This document shows positions 5,146 to 12,309 of a DNA stretch of 14,662 bases, one piece after another (position 1 is the first letter of the stretch; every line of letters starts with the position of its first letter). This stretch comes from Deltaproteobacteria bacterium. GTDB taxonomy: Bacteria > SAR324 > JACQKK01. The stretch lies in contig JAOUPZ010000029.1 in NCBI GenBank assembly GCA_029879595.1, positions 1 through 14,662 on the forward strand, given 5' to 3'. Under the pieces are notes generated by a model that worked only from the letters and a program-made list of their open reading frames with translations, was not told the DNA's origin and did not search any database. The position numbers and the translations under genes are program-made.

Positions 5146-7773
5146 ATGGGATTCGGATTCAATCTGACAAAGGAGCAGTTCATTCGCTGGCTGCTTATGT
5201 TCACCCTGTCCATCATGATCACCCTGATGGTGGCCCCGGAACTTTCCCTGGTGCCGGCCCGCTACAAGGAAGGGGACATCATCCCGGAAACCATCATCAT
5301 CTCGGACAACGTCACCCTGGTGGACGACAAGTCCAGCGCCCTGCGGCTGGATCAGGCCCTGGAGGACTTTCCCCCCATATACGATCATGACACCCGCCTT
5401 AAACAGCAGGTGATAAAGGCCCTGCAGGACACCTTCCAGAGTATGCGCGACCACCTAGCAGGCATCCGCTCGGAAATGACCGAGACAGAGAACAAGGTGC
5501 GGGGGAACTCCCTGGCCAGACTGGAAACCCTGGCGGCTGGCAACGACGCCCGGAAACACTCGGCCAAGATGTCCCGCCTGAAAAGGCAGGTCATCAACCG
5601 CATCGGACAACTGAAGGACATGCCGGAACAGACCCCGGAAACCAAGGATGAGCTGGCCAAACAAAGGGCGGACCTCAAATCCATCGAGGCCCAGCGCGCC
5701 AATCTGGCCCAGGAACTGAGCCAGCTGGATTCCAAGTTCACCGAGCTTTCCAAGGACGGAATAAAGTTCACCGAGGTCATGCAGCGCTCAAAAGGGACCG
5801 AAACCACCCAAATGCCGGAAATGAAGCTTCTGTTCGAGAAAAACCTGGGCATTACCATCGAGGAAACCACCTTCCGCACCTTTTTCGAATCCCAGTTCTC
5901 CTCCGACCTGGAGCAAAAGACCATCGGGGTGATTTCCCCGTTTTACGATTTGCTGATTGTATCCTCCCTTGAAAACCTGGATCAGAAACGGAAGGCCATC
6001 CAACTGCAGAAAATTGACTCCGACAAGCTGCAGCGTTTTGAAACCCTGGAGATGCTGACCGATGTGGCTGGTGTGCGCCGGGAGATCAACAAGATGGGGT
6101 CAGAGCTGGTGTTTCCCGGTGACGTGGAAGTCTACCGCCAGGCCGTGGTGGCACTGGCCCAGAAGCTCGTCCGCCCCAACCTGACGGAAAACAAGGGAGA
6201 GACCGAGCGCCGCCTGGGCGAGCTTTCCAAGAACATGCCGCCGGTATACTTCAACCTGAAGAAGGGGGATGTGGTGGCCAGAGCCCGTGACCAGGCCACC
6301 AGCCAGCAGGTGGAAATCCTCAATGCGCTCAACAAGTACAACCTGGCCAACCCCAAATACCCCCAGATCATCGGGACGTTCCTGATTGTGCTGCTGTCTT
6401 TATTGATTATTCAAAGCATGATCGGGATGCAGGCGGGCAACGTGCCTCCGCGGGTCTCGCAACTGCTGCTGATGTCCCTGCTGCTGATGGTGACCCTGCT
6501 GGCGGCCCAGGGCATCCTGGTGCTGGTGCCCGCCCTCAGCATGGTGTACGACTTCATTCAGCCCTCATCGTTCAACTACCTCATCCCGGCGGCGCTCACA
6601 TCCATGCTGGCCGGAATTGTAATGGGTTTTGAGGTGGCCATCTTTCTGGGATTCGTGATTTCACTTTCCCTGTCCATCATGCTGGGCAACAGCCTGTCGT
6701 TCTTCCTTTACTCACTGATGGGAAGCTTCATCGCGTCCATTCCCCTGAAGCGCTATGAGAGCCGTTTCGCCCTTTGGCAGCAGGGCCTGCGCATCTCGGC
6801 CATCAATGTGGTAATGCTGGGAGTGCTGAGCCTGCTGGAACAGACTGGAACCAGCTGGGCCCTGGCCATCAACGTAGCCGCCGCAGCCCTGAACGGGCTG
6901 GGAGTCACGCTGCTGACCGCCACTCTTTTGCCCCTGATTGAAAACCTGTTCGATATCACCACCAACCTGAAGCTCCTCGAGCTTTCCAACATGAACCACC
7001 CGGCCCTGAAGGAGCTTTCAGTGCGGGCGCCCGGCACATACCACCACAGCATTGTGGTGGGCAACCTCAGCGAATCCGCCGCCGAGGGCATCCGCGCCAA
7101 TCCGCTGCTGGTCAGGGTGGCCTCGTACTATCACGATCTGGGCAAAATGCTCTGCCCGCTGTACTTCGTGGAAAACCAGCAACGGCGCAACTTCCATGAC
7201 GACCTCCCGGCGGCCACCTCGGCACGGATTATCATAAATCACATCAAGGACGGGCTGGAAATCGCCCGGCGGTTCAAGCTGGGCCGGGCCATCATGGACA
7301 TCATCGGGCAACATCACGGTGATACCGTGGTGCGGTATTTTTTTCACAAGGCCCAGGAGGAGATGAAAGGCCTCGATGAAGAGCCAAACATCGAGGATTT
7401 CCGATATCCAGGCCCCAAGCCCCAGACCAAGGAGGCCGGACTGGTCATGGTGGCAGATGTCACCGAGGCCGCCACGCGCTCCCTCAGCGAGCCCTCCCTG
7501 GAATCCATCCGGGAAATGGTGCAGAAGCTGACCACCCGCGTTTATATGGAAGGACAGCTGGACGAGTCCGGCATGACCTTCAACGATCTGAATTTCATCG
7601 AAAAGACCTTCACCAAGATGCTTATTTCGATTCACCACCACCGCATATCATACCCTGAGATAAAGATCGGCCCCCGCAGCCTGATGGCCCCACCTCCTGC
7701 GCTGCCGCCCCCCCCTGCTGAGGAAGATGAAGAAGATCCAGATAATCTGGGAACATCCGTCGCGGCCTCCTGA
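5146..7773 (+). CDS. pgpH: 7TMR-HD family membrane HD-domain phosphohydrolase (PgpH-like)
   Basis: An 875-residue membrane protein of the 7TMR-HD family. Characterised members such as Listeria PgpH hydrolyse cyclic di-AMP; that substrate is inferred here. Order: one N-terminal membrane segment (residues 14-32), a large extracytoplasmic 7TMR-HDED domain to about 400, a multi-span membrane block (about 408-602), then a cytoplasmic HD domain. Metal-site residues visible are His633-His634 (TYHHS), His663-Asp664 (YYHDLGK), His699, His723-His724 (GQHHGD) and Asp771 (VADVTEA). An unusual coiled-coil-like insert of about 110 residues (about 110-215) lies within the external domain, making the protein longer than the roughly 720 residues of the Listeria enzyme. 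The tail is proline-rich, then acidic. The start follows GAAGGG. It heads the operon and overlaps ybeY by 47 nt. The frequent partner phoH is not adjacent upstream. Confidence 0.92.
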   Translation: MGFGFNLTKEQFIRWLLMFTLSIMITLMVAPELSLVPARYKEGDIIPETIIISDNVTLVDDKSSALRLDQALEDFPPIYDHDTRLKQQVIKALQDTFQSMRDHLAGIRSEMTETENKVRGNSLARLETLAAGNDARKHSAKMSRLKRQVINRIGQLKDMPEQTPETKDELAKQRADLKSIEAQRANLAQELSQLDSKFTELSKDGIKFTEVMQRSKGTETTQMPEMKLLFEKNLGITIEETTFRTFFESQFSSDLEQKTIGVISPFYDLLIVSSLENLDQKRKAIQLQKIDSDKLQRFETLEMLTDVAGVRREINKMGSELVFPGDVEVYRQAVVALAQKLVRPNLTENKGETERRLGELSKNMPPVYFNLKKGDVVARARDQATSQQVEILNALNKYNLANPKYPQIIGTFLIVLLSLLIIQSMIGMQAGNVPPRVSQLLLMSLLLMVTLLAAQGILVLVPALSMVYDFIQPSSFNYLIPAALTSMLAGIVMGFEVAIFLGFVISLSLSIMLGNSLSFFLYSLMGSFIASIPLKRYESRFALWQQGLRISAINVVMLGVLSLLEQTGTSWALAINVAAAALNGLGVTLLTATLLPLIENLFDITTNLKLLELSNMNHPALKELSVRAPGTYHHSIVVGNLSESAAEGIRANPLLVRVASYYHDLGKMLCPLYFVENQQRRNFHDDLPAATSARIIINHIKDGLEIARRFKLGRAIMDIIGQHHGDTVVRYFFHKAQEEMKGLDEEPNIEDFRYPGPKPQTKEAGLVMVADVTEAATRSLSEPSLESIREMVQKLTTRVYMEGQLDESGMTFNDLNFIEKTFTKMLISIHHHRISYPEIKIGPRSLMAPPPALPPPPAEEDEEDPDNLGTSVAAS

Positions 7774-8224
7774 AGTCGGGGAGGATGACCTGGAGCGGAT
7801 ACTGACGGTTTTTCTGGACAAGCTGGGACTGGGCGGCCATGGGGTGACCCTGCTGGTTGCCGATGACCAGACGCTGGCCGGGTTGAACCGGGACCACCGG
7901 GGAGTCGCCGGACCCACGGACATTCTCTCCTGGGGATACCTGGACCCCGCCGCCCCGGAAGAGCAACCCCAGAACGATCCCACCATGGATGAAGTCGGGC
8001 CGCTACTGGGGGAAATGGCCGTTTCACTGGATGCCGCCATCAGGCAGGCCGGGGAAAACCGCTGGGACCTGCGCACGGAACTCTTCCGGCTGCTGGCCCA
8101 TGGCTGCGCGCATCTGGCCGGTCACGACCACCAGACCCCGGAGCAGGAACGACTGATGCTGCCCCTGGAGGAGAGCCTGCTGGCCGCGGCGGGCCTTGAA
8201 GGATTATATGGCGATGGAAGCTGA
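7727..8224 (+). CDS. ybeY: rRNA maturation endoribonuclease YbeY
   Basis: A 165-residue YbeY, the zinc-dependent RNase that matures the 3' end of 16S rRNA and takes part in ribosome quality control. The signature is clear: HGCAHLAGHDH with zinc-ligand histidines 125, 129 and 135. The conserved arginine is Arg58 in LNRDHRGVAGPTDILSW. Compared with the family pattern YRxxDxPTDVLSF, the aspartate three residues after the arginine is an alanine, the final Phe is Trp, and LLGD is LLGE, so this is a divergent copy. A 10-15 residue proline- and glutamine-containing insert (about 72-87) precedes LLGE. The ATG lies inside the end of pgpH; its ribosome binding site GAGGA is very close (2 nt), suggesting translational coupling. 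The pgpH-ybeY order is a classic bacterial arrangement. Confidence 0.93.
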   Translation: MKKIQIIWEHPSRPPEVGEDDLERILTVFLDKLGLGGHGVTLLVADDQTLAGLNRDHRGVAGPTDILSWGYLDPAAPEEQPQNDPTMDEVGPLLGEMAVSLDAAIRQAGENRWDLRTELFRLLAHGCAHLAGHDHQTPEQERLMLPLEESLLAAAGLEGLYGDGS

Positions 8225-9239
8225 ACTCACCCCCCTTGTCCCGGCCCCGGAAGAACCGGAATCGCCGCCATGGAGGACCATCCTGCGCCAGGCGGTGCGC
8301 GACCCGGCCGAACTGACGGAGATGCTCCGCCTGCCCGCCGAGGTGGGCCTGCGGGCCGTGGCGGCCGCTGGCGGGTTCCCCCTGCTGGTGCCCCGCCCTT
8401 TCATTTCGCGGATGCGTCCGGGCGACCCGGAGGACCCGCTGCTGCTGCAGGTGCTGCCCCGCCGGGAGGAACTGCGGCAGGCCCAGGGGTTCAGCGCCGA
8501 CCCCCTGGAAGAACAGGGTTGCCTGGCCGCGCCGGGGGTGCTGAGAAAATACCAGGGCCGGGCGCTGCTTTTGTGCACGCCGGCCTGCGCCATTCATTGC
8601 CGCTACTGCTTCCGGCGGAACTTCCCCCCCTCCTCCATGGCCAGCGGCCGGAAGATGCTGGAAAAAGCCGTTTCCTTCCTGGAAAACTCGCCGGATGTCT
8701 CCGAGGTCATCCTTTCCGGAGGGGACCCGCTGACCCTGCCGGACGAGCTGTTGTCCTGGCTCTCCGGCCGCCTGGACCAGATCGGGCACCTGAAACGGCT
8801 CCGGATTCACACCCGCATGCCGGCTGTCGTCCCGGAGCGGGTGGATGGAGGGCTGCTGGACTGGCTTTCCAAAGGACGGCTCGGCAAAATCATGGTGCTC
8901 CACATCAACCATCCCCGTGAGCTGGACCGGACAGTGGAAGGGGCCCTGAAAGCCCTCTCCGACAGCCCGGTCAGGCTGTATAATCAGTCAGTTTTGCTGA
9001 AGGGAGTGAACGATGAAGCGGAGGTATTGATAAATTTGCAGGAATCACTTTATATTTTCGGCGTATTACCTTATTATCTGCATCAGGTTGACCGGGTCGG
9101 GGGAACGGCTCATTTCGAGGTAACCGATGGGGAAGCGGTTAATCTTTTGGACGAGGTCCGGGGGGCGCTGCCGGGATACATGACACCCAGGCTGGTCAGG
9201 GAAAAACCCGGAAGTCGGTATAAGATCGCCGTTGGGTAA
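8208..9239 (+). CDS. epmB: EpmB/KamA-family radical SAM lysine 2,3-aminomutase-like protein
   Basis: A radical SAM, PLP-dependent aminomutase of 343 residues. The [4Fe-4S] motif is CAIHCRYC, cysteines 127, 131 and 134. The probable PLP-binding lysine is Lys339 in PGSRYK near the C-terminus. The N-terminal part (WRTILRQAVRDPAEL, VPRPFISRMRPGDPEDPLLLQVLP) and the C-terminal LPGYMTPRLVREKPG resemble EpmB, which makes (R)-beta-lysine for elongation factor P, more than catabolic KamA. No efp, epmA or ablB gene is in the window, so whether the product goes to EF-P is inferred. Start choice: AAGGA at 8199-8203 serves either ATG 8208 (spacing 4) or ATG 8214 (spacing 10); TTG 8196 is less likely. It overlaps ybeY by 17 nt. 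Confidence 0.88.
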   Translation: MAMEAELTPLVPAPEEPESPPWRTILRQAVRDPAELTEMLRLPAEVGLRAVAAAGGFPLLVPRPFISRMRPGDPEDPLLLQVLPRREELRQAQGFSADPLEEQGCLAAPGVLRKYQGRALLLCTPACAIHCRYCFRRNFPPSSMASGRKMLEKAVSFLENSPDVSEVILSGGDPLTLPDELLSWLSGRLDQIGHLKRLRIHTRMPAVVPERVDGGLLDWLSKGRLGKIMVLHINHPRELDRTVEGALKALSDSPVRLYNQSVLLKGVNDEAEVLINLQESLYIFGVLPYYLHQVDRVGGTAHFEVTDGEAVNLLDEVRGALPGYMTPRLVREKPGSRYKIAVG

Positions 9240-9247
9240 ATTTTTAT

Positions 9248-9943
9248 ATGCTGGAAATCAAGGAACTCAGGCGAATACCGCGGTTTTCCGGCCTGCCGGA
9301 AAAGGCAGAGCTGTTTCTGGCCGAGCGCATCAAGCGTTCTTCCTACAAAAAAGGGGAGATGATCTTCCTGGAAGGGGAGGAGAACAACCGCTTCCATATT
9401 GTTGAGGAAGGGGAAGTCAAGGTCTACAAAACCCTGGAAAGCGGCCGGGAGATCATCTTGGGCATATTCAACGCCGGCGAGGCCCTGGGGGAGGTGGCCA
9501 TCCTTGATGCCATCGACATGCCCGCCAGCGCAGTCGCCCAGGAACCCACCAGCGTACTCAGCATGACCAGCCAGGATTACATCCTCATGCTGGAGAAATA
9601 CCCCGAGGTGGCCATGCGCATCATCCGCGATCTTTCATTGCGGCTGCGCACCCTGCGAAAGCATATCGAGATGCTGGGGGAAAACGGCATCGCCACCCGC
9701 ATAGCCCACCTGCTGGTCACTTATGCCCGCCAGAACGGCCGCCAGATAAACGGCGACGGAGTGCTGGTGCCATTGCACCTGACCCGGGCCGAAATGGCCT
9801 CCATGGTCAGCGCCCGCATTGAAACCGTGATCAGGATCATGAGCCGCTGGCACAAGAAAAACATCGTCCACTCGGTCCCGGAAGGATTCCATATCCCCAA
9901 TATCCAGATACTGGAGGCCATCATCCATCAGGAAGAGGACTAA
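9248..9943 (+). CDS. Crp/Fnr-family transcriptional regulator
   Basis: A 231-residue regulator with an N-terminal cyclic-nucleotide-binding-like beta roll (about 15-120), a long dimerisation helix (about 125-155) and a C-terminal winged helix (helix-turn-helix about 178-200). The recognition helix reads SARIETVIRIMSRW, with Glu192 and Arg196 matching the Glu and Arg that in Crp and Fnr contact TGA/TCA half-sites. It has no N-terminal cysteine cluster, so it is not an iron-sulfur Fnr. The Crp cAMP-binding pattern (RxSxA) is also not evident; the effector-site stretch is GEVAILDAIDMPASAVAQ. The signal is unknown. It is last in the operon, 8 nt after epmB, with a weak ribosome binding site, so it is probably coupled. 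Its stop overlaps that of the convergent DUF2249 gene. Confidence 0.92.
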   Translation: MLEIKELRRIPRFSGLPEKAELFLAERIKRSSYKKGEMIFLEGEENNRFHIVEEGEVKVYKTLESGREIILGIFNAGEALGEVAILDAIDMPASAVAQEPTSVLSMTSQDYILMLEKYPEVAMRIIRDLSLRLRTLRKHIEMLGENGIATRIAHLLVTYARQNGRQINGDGVLVPLHLTRAEMASMVSARIETVIRIMSRWHKKNIVHSVPEGFHIPNIQILEAIIHQEED

Positions 9944-10239
9944 CGGGGGGTGATCCTGACCTTCCAGTGCTCCTCATCCACCTTTTCCGGCTGGGCGTCC
10001 AATCCCATCTGATCCAGCACCAGCAGAAGCGGTATGGGCTCGAACAGGGCGTGCAGCACCATGGTATCCCCATCCTTGAGCTGATTCACACAGGACATTA
10101 TGCAGTTGTAGGGTTCTCCGCCCGCCTCCAGCAGTTCACGTACATCCAGATGGGAGGTATTGTCTTCCTCCCAGAGCTTAACAAGCGGAGTTTCTTCCTT
10201 AAGGATAATCATGGCCGCAGCTTTTTTTTGCCTGATCAC
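9940..10239 (-). CDS. DUF2249 family protein
   Basis: A small cytoplasmic protein of about 99 residues with the DUF2249 pattern: LDVRELLEAGGEPYNCIM, then LKDGDTMVLHALFEPIPLL, a Gly-Leu (MGLDAQ) and a closing HWKVRITPR. The fold is TusA-like in length and strand order, but the catalytic function of the family is not known. The first start is GTG at 10239; ATG at 10212 would remove nine residues (MIRQKKAAA). Neither has a good ribosome binding site, so the start is uncertain. The gene is transcribed towards the Crp/Fnr gene and shares 4 nt at the stops (TAA on plus at 9941-9943, TAG on minus at 9942-9940). Upstream are a promoter-like sequence and a Crp/Fnr-type palindrome, so control by redox or nitrosative signals is a reasonable guess. 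Confidence 0.85.
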   Translation of the reverse strand: MIRQKKAAAMIILKEETPLVKLWEEDNTSHLDVRELLEAGGEPYNCIMSCVNQLKDGDTMVLHALFEPIPLLLVLDQMGLDAQPEKVDEEHWKVRITPR

Positions 10240-10278
10240 ATCCGATGGGATGGCAGGGCTCCCCCCCTTCCCTTATCA

Positions 10279-10304
10279 CCGTGCTGCTGCTTATCGCGGC
10301 ACGG
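10279..10304 (-). promoter_or_regulatory. hairpin at the predicted 5' end of the DUF2249 mRNA
   Basis: CCGTGC (10279-10284) and GCACGG (10299-10304) form a perfect 6-bp stem with a 14-nt loop. If transcription starts near 10305, as the promoter match predicts, the hairpin forms the very 5' end of the transcript, a position known to protect mRNAs from decay. Confidence 0.3.
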
Positions 10305-10311
10305 ATCACCA

Positions 10312-10341
10312 TGTATAGAGTCTGGACAGCTTACTTGTCAC
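10312..10341 (-). promoter_or_regulatory. candidate sigma-70-type promoter for the DUF2249 gene
   Basis: On the minus strand GTGACA (10341-10336, 5 of 6 consensus bases) and TATACA (10317-10312, 4 of 6) are separated by 18 bp. The start would be near 10305, about 65 nt before the GTG codon. The palindrome at 10356-10369 would then be centred near -57, close to the class I activator position. Confidence 0.4.
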
Positions 10342-10355
10342 CGGGGGGCCCTGCT

Positions 10356-10369
10356 ATGATAAAGATCAT
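10356..10369. promoter_or_regulatory. Crp/Fnr-type operator ATGAT-N4-ATCAT
   Basis: A perfect 14-bp dyad, ATGAT-AAAG-ATCAT on the plus strand. The core TGAT-N4-ATCA is identical to the Fnr consensus TTGAT-N4-ATCAA except for the outermost bases. It lies between the end of the UDP-glucose dehydrogenase gene and the DUF2249 promoter, facing the latter. The regulator at 9248-9943 has the Glu and Arg expected for TGA/TCA contact and is the natural candidate, but any Fnr-like protein of the cell could bind. Confidence 0.5.
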
Positions 10370-10444
10370 TGTTCATTGAAAACACCACGGGCACAGCACC
10401 GCCCCGAAAAAAATGAGCGCCGTCCCGACTGCCGTGAAATCCGG

Positions 10445-11818
10445 CTAAATATGGCTGAGTGATTCCTTGCCGATTGGATAGACATTGAATCCTATCCTGT
10501 GCAGGGCGGCGTGATCCAGCCAGTTGCGCCCGTCGAAGAAAAAGGAGGGCTTTTCCATGGATTCATATAGACGCTGGAAATCCAGCTTTCTGTATTCCGG
10601 CCAATGGGTCAACAGCACTATGGCGTGGGATCCCTCGGCCGCTTTATAGGGATCAGGCTCGAATGCAACCTCCCCCTCCACCCCCTTGAGGTCATAGCGG
10701 GCGTTTTCCAGGGCCTTGGGATCATGTATGGCCAGCCGGGCCTGCTCGCGCAGCAGCCCCTGGCAGACCTGGATGGCGGGAGCGTCCCTGGTGTCATCGG
10801 TGCCGGGCTTGTAGGCAAACCCGAATATGGCGATCTTCTTCGCGGCCACGGTGTTGAACTGGCTGGAGACAATTTTGCGGGTGTAACGCTCAATCTGAAA
10901 GTCGTTCATGGCCACCACGCCCTTCCAGTACGCAGCCACCTCCAAAAGCCCCTCATGTTCGCAGATATAGGAAAGGTTGAGCAGATCCTTGCGGAAGCAG
11001 GAACCGCCAAAGCCGATGCCTGCTTCGAGAAACTGCGGCCCGATCCTGTTGTCCAGTCCCACGGCCCGGCTGATCTCCCCCACGTCGGCCCGGGTGGCCT
11101 CACAAAGTGCGCTGATGGAGTTTATGGAGGATATCCGCTGGGCCAGCATGGCGTTGGCGGCCAGCTTGGAAAGCTCGCTGCTCCACACATTGGTCAGCAG
11201 AATCCTCTCGCGGGGCACCCAGTGGGCATACACATCGGCCAGGGCCTGGGCGGCGAGCTGGCCCTCGGGAGTCTGCTCACACCCGATCAGCACGCGGTCC
11301 GGCTCCTCCAGATCCCTGATGGCCGTGCCCTCCGCCAGAAACTCCGGATTGGAAAGCACCGGATGGCGGGGGCCCTGGCTTTCAAAATGCAGGATGGTGG
11401 AGATGGCTTCCGCGGTCTTGACCGGCACGGTGCTTTTTTCCACCACAATGGCCCCGGGCTTCAGGTGAGGGCGGATAAACCGGGCGGACTTTTCCAGGTA
11501 TTGCAGGTCGGCGGCCCGACCCTCGCCCTCGCCAAAGGTTTTGGTGGGCGTATTCACGCTCACGAACACCATGTCGGCCTCGGCGATCAGCTCCGGGCTG
11601 GCCGTCTTGAAAAAAAGGTTGCGCCCCCGGCACCTCAGCACAATCTCCTCCAGCCCTGGCTCATAGATGGGCAACTTGTCGGAGTTCCACTGGGCGATCC
11701 GCTCCGGATTTATGTCCACCACCGTAACACCAATTTCCGGGCAGCGGTCCGCGATTACAGCCATGGTGGGCCCGCCCACATAGCCGGCGCCGATACAGAT
11801 GATTTTCTTGATTTCCAT
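10445..11818 (-). CDS. ugd: UDP-glucose 6-dehydrogenase, animal-like type
   Basis: A 457-residue NAD-dependent enzyme that oxidises UDP-glucose to UDP-glucuronate for polysaccharide synthesis. The Rossmann motif GAGYVGGP is at residues 10-17. The catalytic cysteine is Cys274 in GFGGSCFRKD. NPEFLAEGTAI, SSELSKLAANA and ISSINSISALCEAT carry the substrate and active-site residues. These segments, and the N-terminus IKKIICIGAGYVGGPTMAVI, match the vertebrate enzyme almost word for word (catalytic cysteine 276 in human). The usual shorter bacterial Ugd/TuaD type differs. The C-terminus lacks the longer tail of animal proteins. The ATG at 11818 follows a weak GGAA. It appears monocistronic: the DUF2249 gene lies 205 bp downstream with its own promoter-like elements. 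No glycosyltransferase genes are nearby. Confidence 0.95.
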   Translation of the reverse strand: MEIKKIICIGAGYVGGPTMAVIADRCPEIGVTVVDINPERIAQWNSDKLPIYEPGLEEIVLRCRGRNLFFKTASPELIAEADMVFVSVNTPTKTFGEGEGRAADLQYLEKSARFIRPHLKPGAIVVEKSTVPVKTAEAISTILHFESQGPRHPVLSNPEFLAEGTAIRDLEEPDRVLIGCEQTPEGQLAAQALADVYAHWVPRERILLTNVWSSELSKLAANAMLAQRISSINSISALCEATRADVGEISRAVGLDNRIGPQFLEAGIGFGGSCFRKDLLNLSYICEHEGLLEVAAYWKGVVAMNDFQIERYTRKIVSSQFNTVAAKKIAIFGFAYKPGTDDTRDAPAIQVCQGLLREQARLAIHDPKALENARYDLKGVEGEVAFEPDPYKAAEGSHAIVLLTHWPEYRKLDFQRLYESMEKPSFFFDGRNWLDHAALHRIGFNVYPIGKESLSHI

Positions 11819-12083
11819 TTATTCCGGTAATAATAGCGCGGGGTAGTGTTTGCGCGGTTTGTTTTTCTTCCCTGCCGGGAATTTTCAAAGCACCGGGCAG
11901 CGTGCATGATACCGGCCCCTGTCTGAAAGGCGACTTCTGCCCAGAATGAGAATTTCTATCACTCCTGGGCTGGCACGGCAAGCCTGTGAGTGCTTTTACC
12001 GGCCGGACCTTGCCCGCCACCTGCCCCCAAGGGCACTATTGGAGAATGACCATGGCGGCCAAGGGGGTTTTTCTGGAGGAAGC

Positions 12084-12272
12084 ATGCATATTCGCCTGTT
12101 GCTGGCAGTACGGCTCATTCTCGGGCTGATTTATCTCGCAAAGAGAATCTGGCCCGTCCTGCGCTCCCACCCCCGCTGGCGGACTGTAGCCGCCGGGCTG
12201 GGCATTTACCTGCTCCGCCGGGGCCTGCCCTGGCTGCTGAACTTTCTGCGCTCGCTGAGATTCTTCCGCTGA
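12084..12272 (+). CDS. small membrane protein, 62 aa
   Basis: A short hydrophobic and very basic protein: MHIRLLLAVRLILGLIYLAK, then a basic loop (WPVLRSHPRWR), a second hydrophobic stretch (TVAAGLGIYLLRRGLPWLL) and a basic end (LRSLRFFR). One or two membrane segments are likely. It is chosen over the longer frame starting at 11946 because GGAGGA lies 3 nt before the ATG at 12084 and because the upstream extension has neither a hydrophobic nor a conserved look. I do not recognise it. It lies between two minus-strand genes. A 10-bp direct repeat (CGCTGAGATT twice, 12254-12277) spans its end. Arginine richness suggests inner-membrane orientation with the basic parts in the cytoplasm. It may not be expressed. 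Confidence 0.5.
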   Translation: MHIRLLLAVRLILGLIYLAKRIWPVLRSHPRWRTVAAGLGIYLLRRGLPWLLNFLRSLRFFR

Positions 12273-12309
12273 GATTTTTTTGAGCAAAGTTTCAGCAGCA
12301 GCGCCCGCC

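Noticed and set aside
4744..5454. Long minus-strand open frame extending the barrel gene upstream by 237 codons
   Set aside because: It would bury the signal peptide in the middle of the protein, encodes an 11-residue peptide repeat only because of the DNA tandem repeat, and overlaps the start of pgpH.
7018..7641. 207-codon minus-strand open frame inside pgpH
   Set aside because: It is opposite the HD-domain region, whose histidines and aspartates are all conserved in the plus frame. The frame is a by-product of GC-rich codon use.
10385..10444. Possible intrinsic terminator after the UDP-glucose dehydrogenase gene (T7 run on minus)
   Set aside because: The T-run lies about 20 nt past the only short stem (GCCG/CGGC), so the arrangement does not fit an intrinsic terminator.
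10604..11830. 408-codon plus-strand open frame opposite the UDP-glucose dehydrogenase gene
   Set aside because: The minus strand encodes a complete enzyme with all motifs. The antisense translation is glycine- and histidine-rich with no family pattern.
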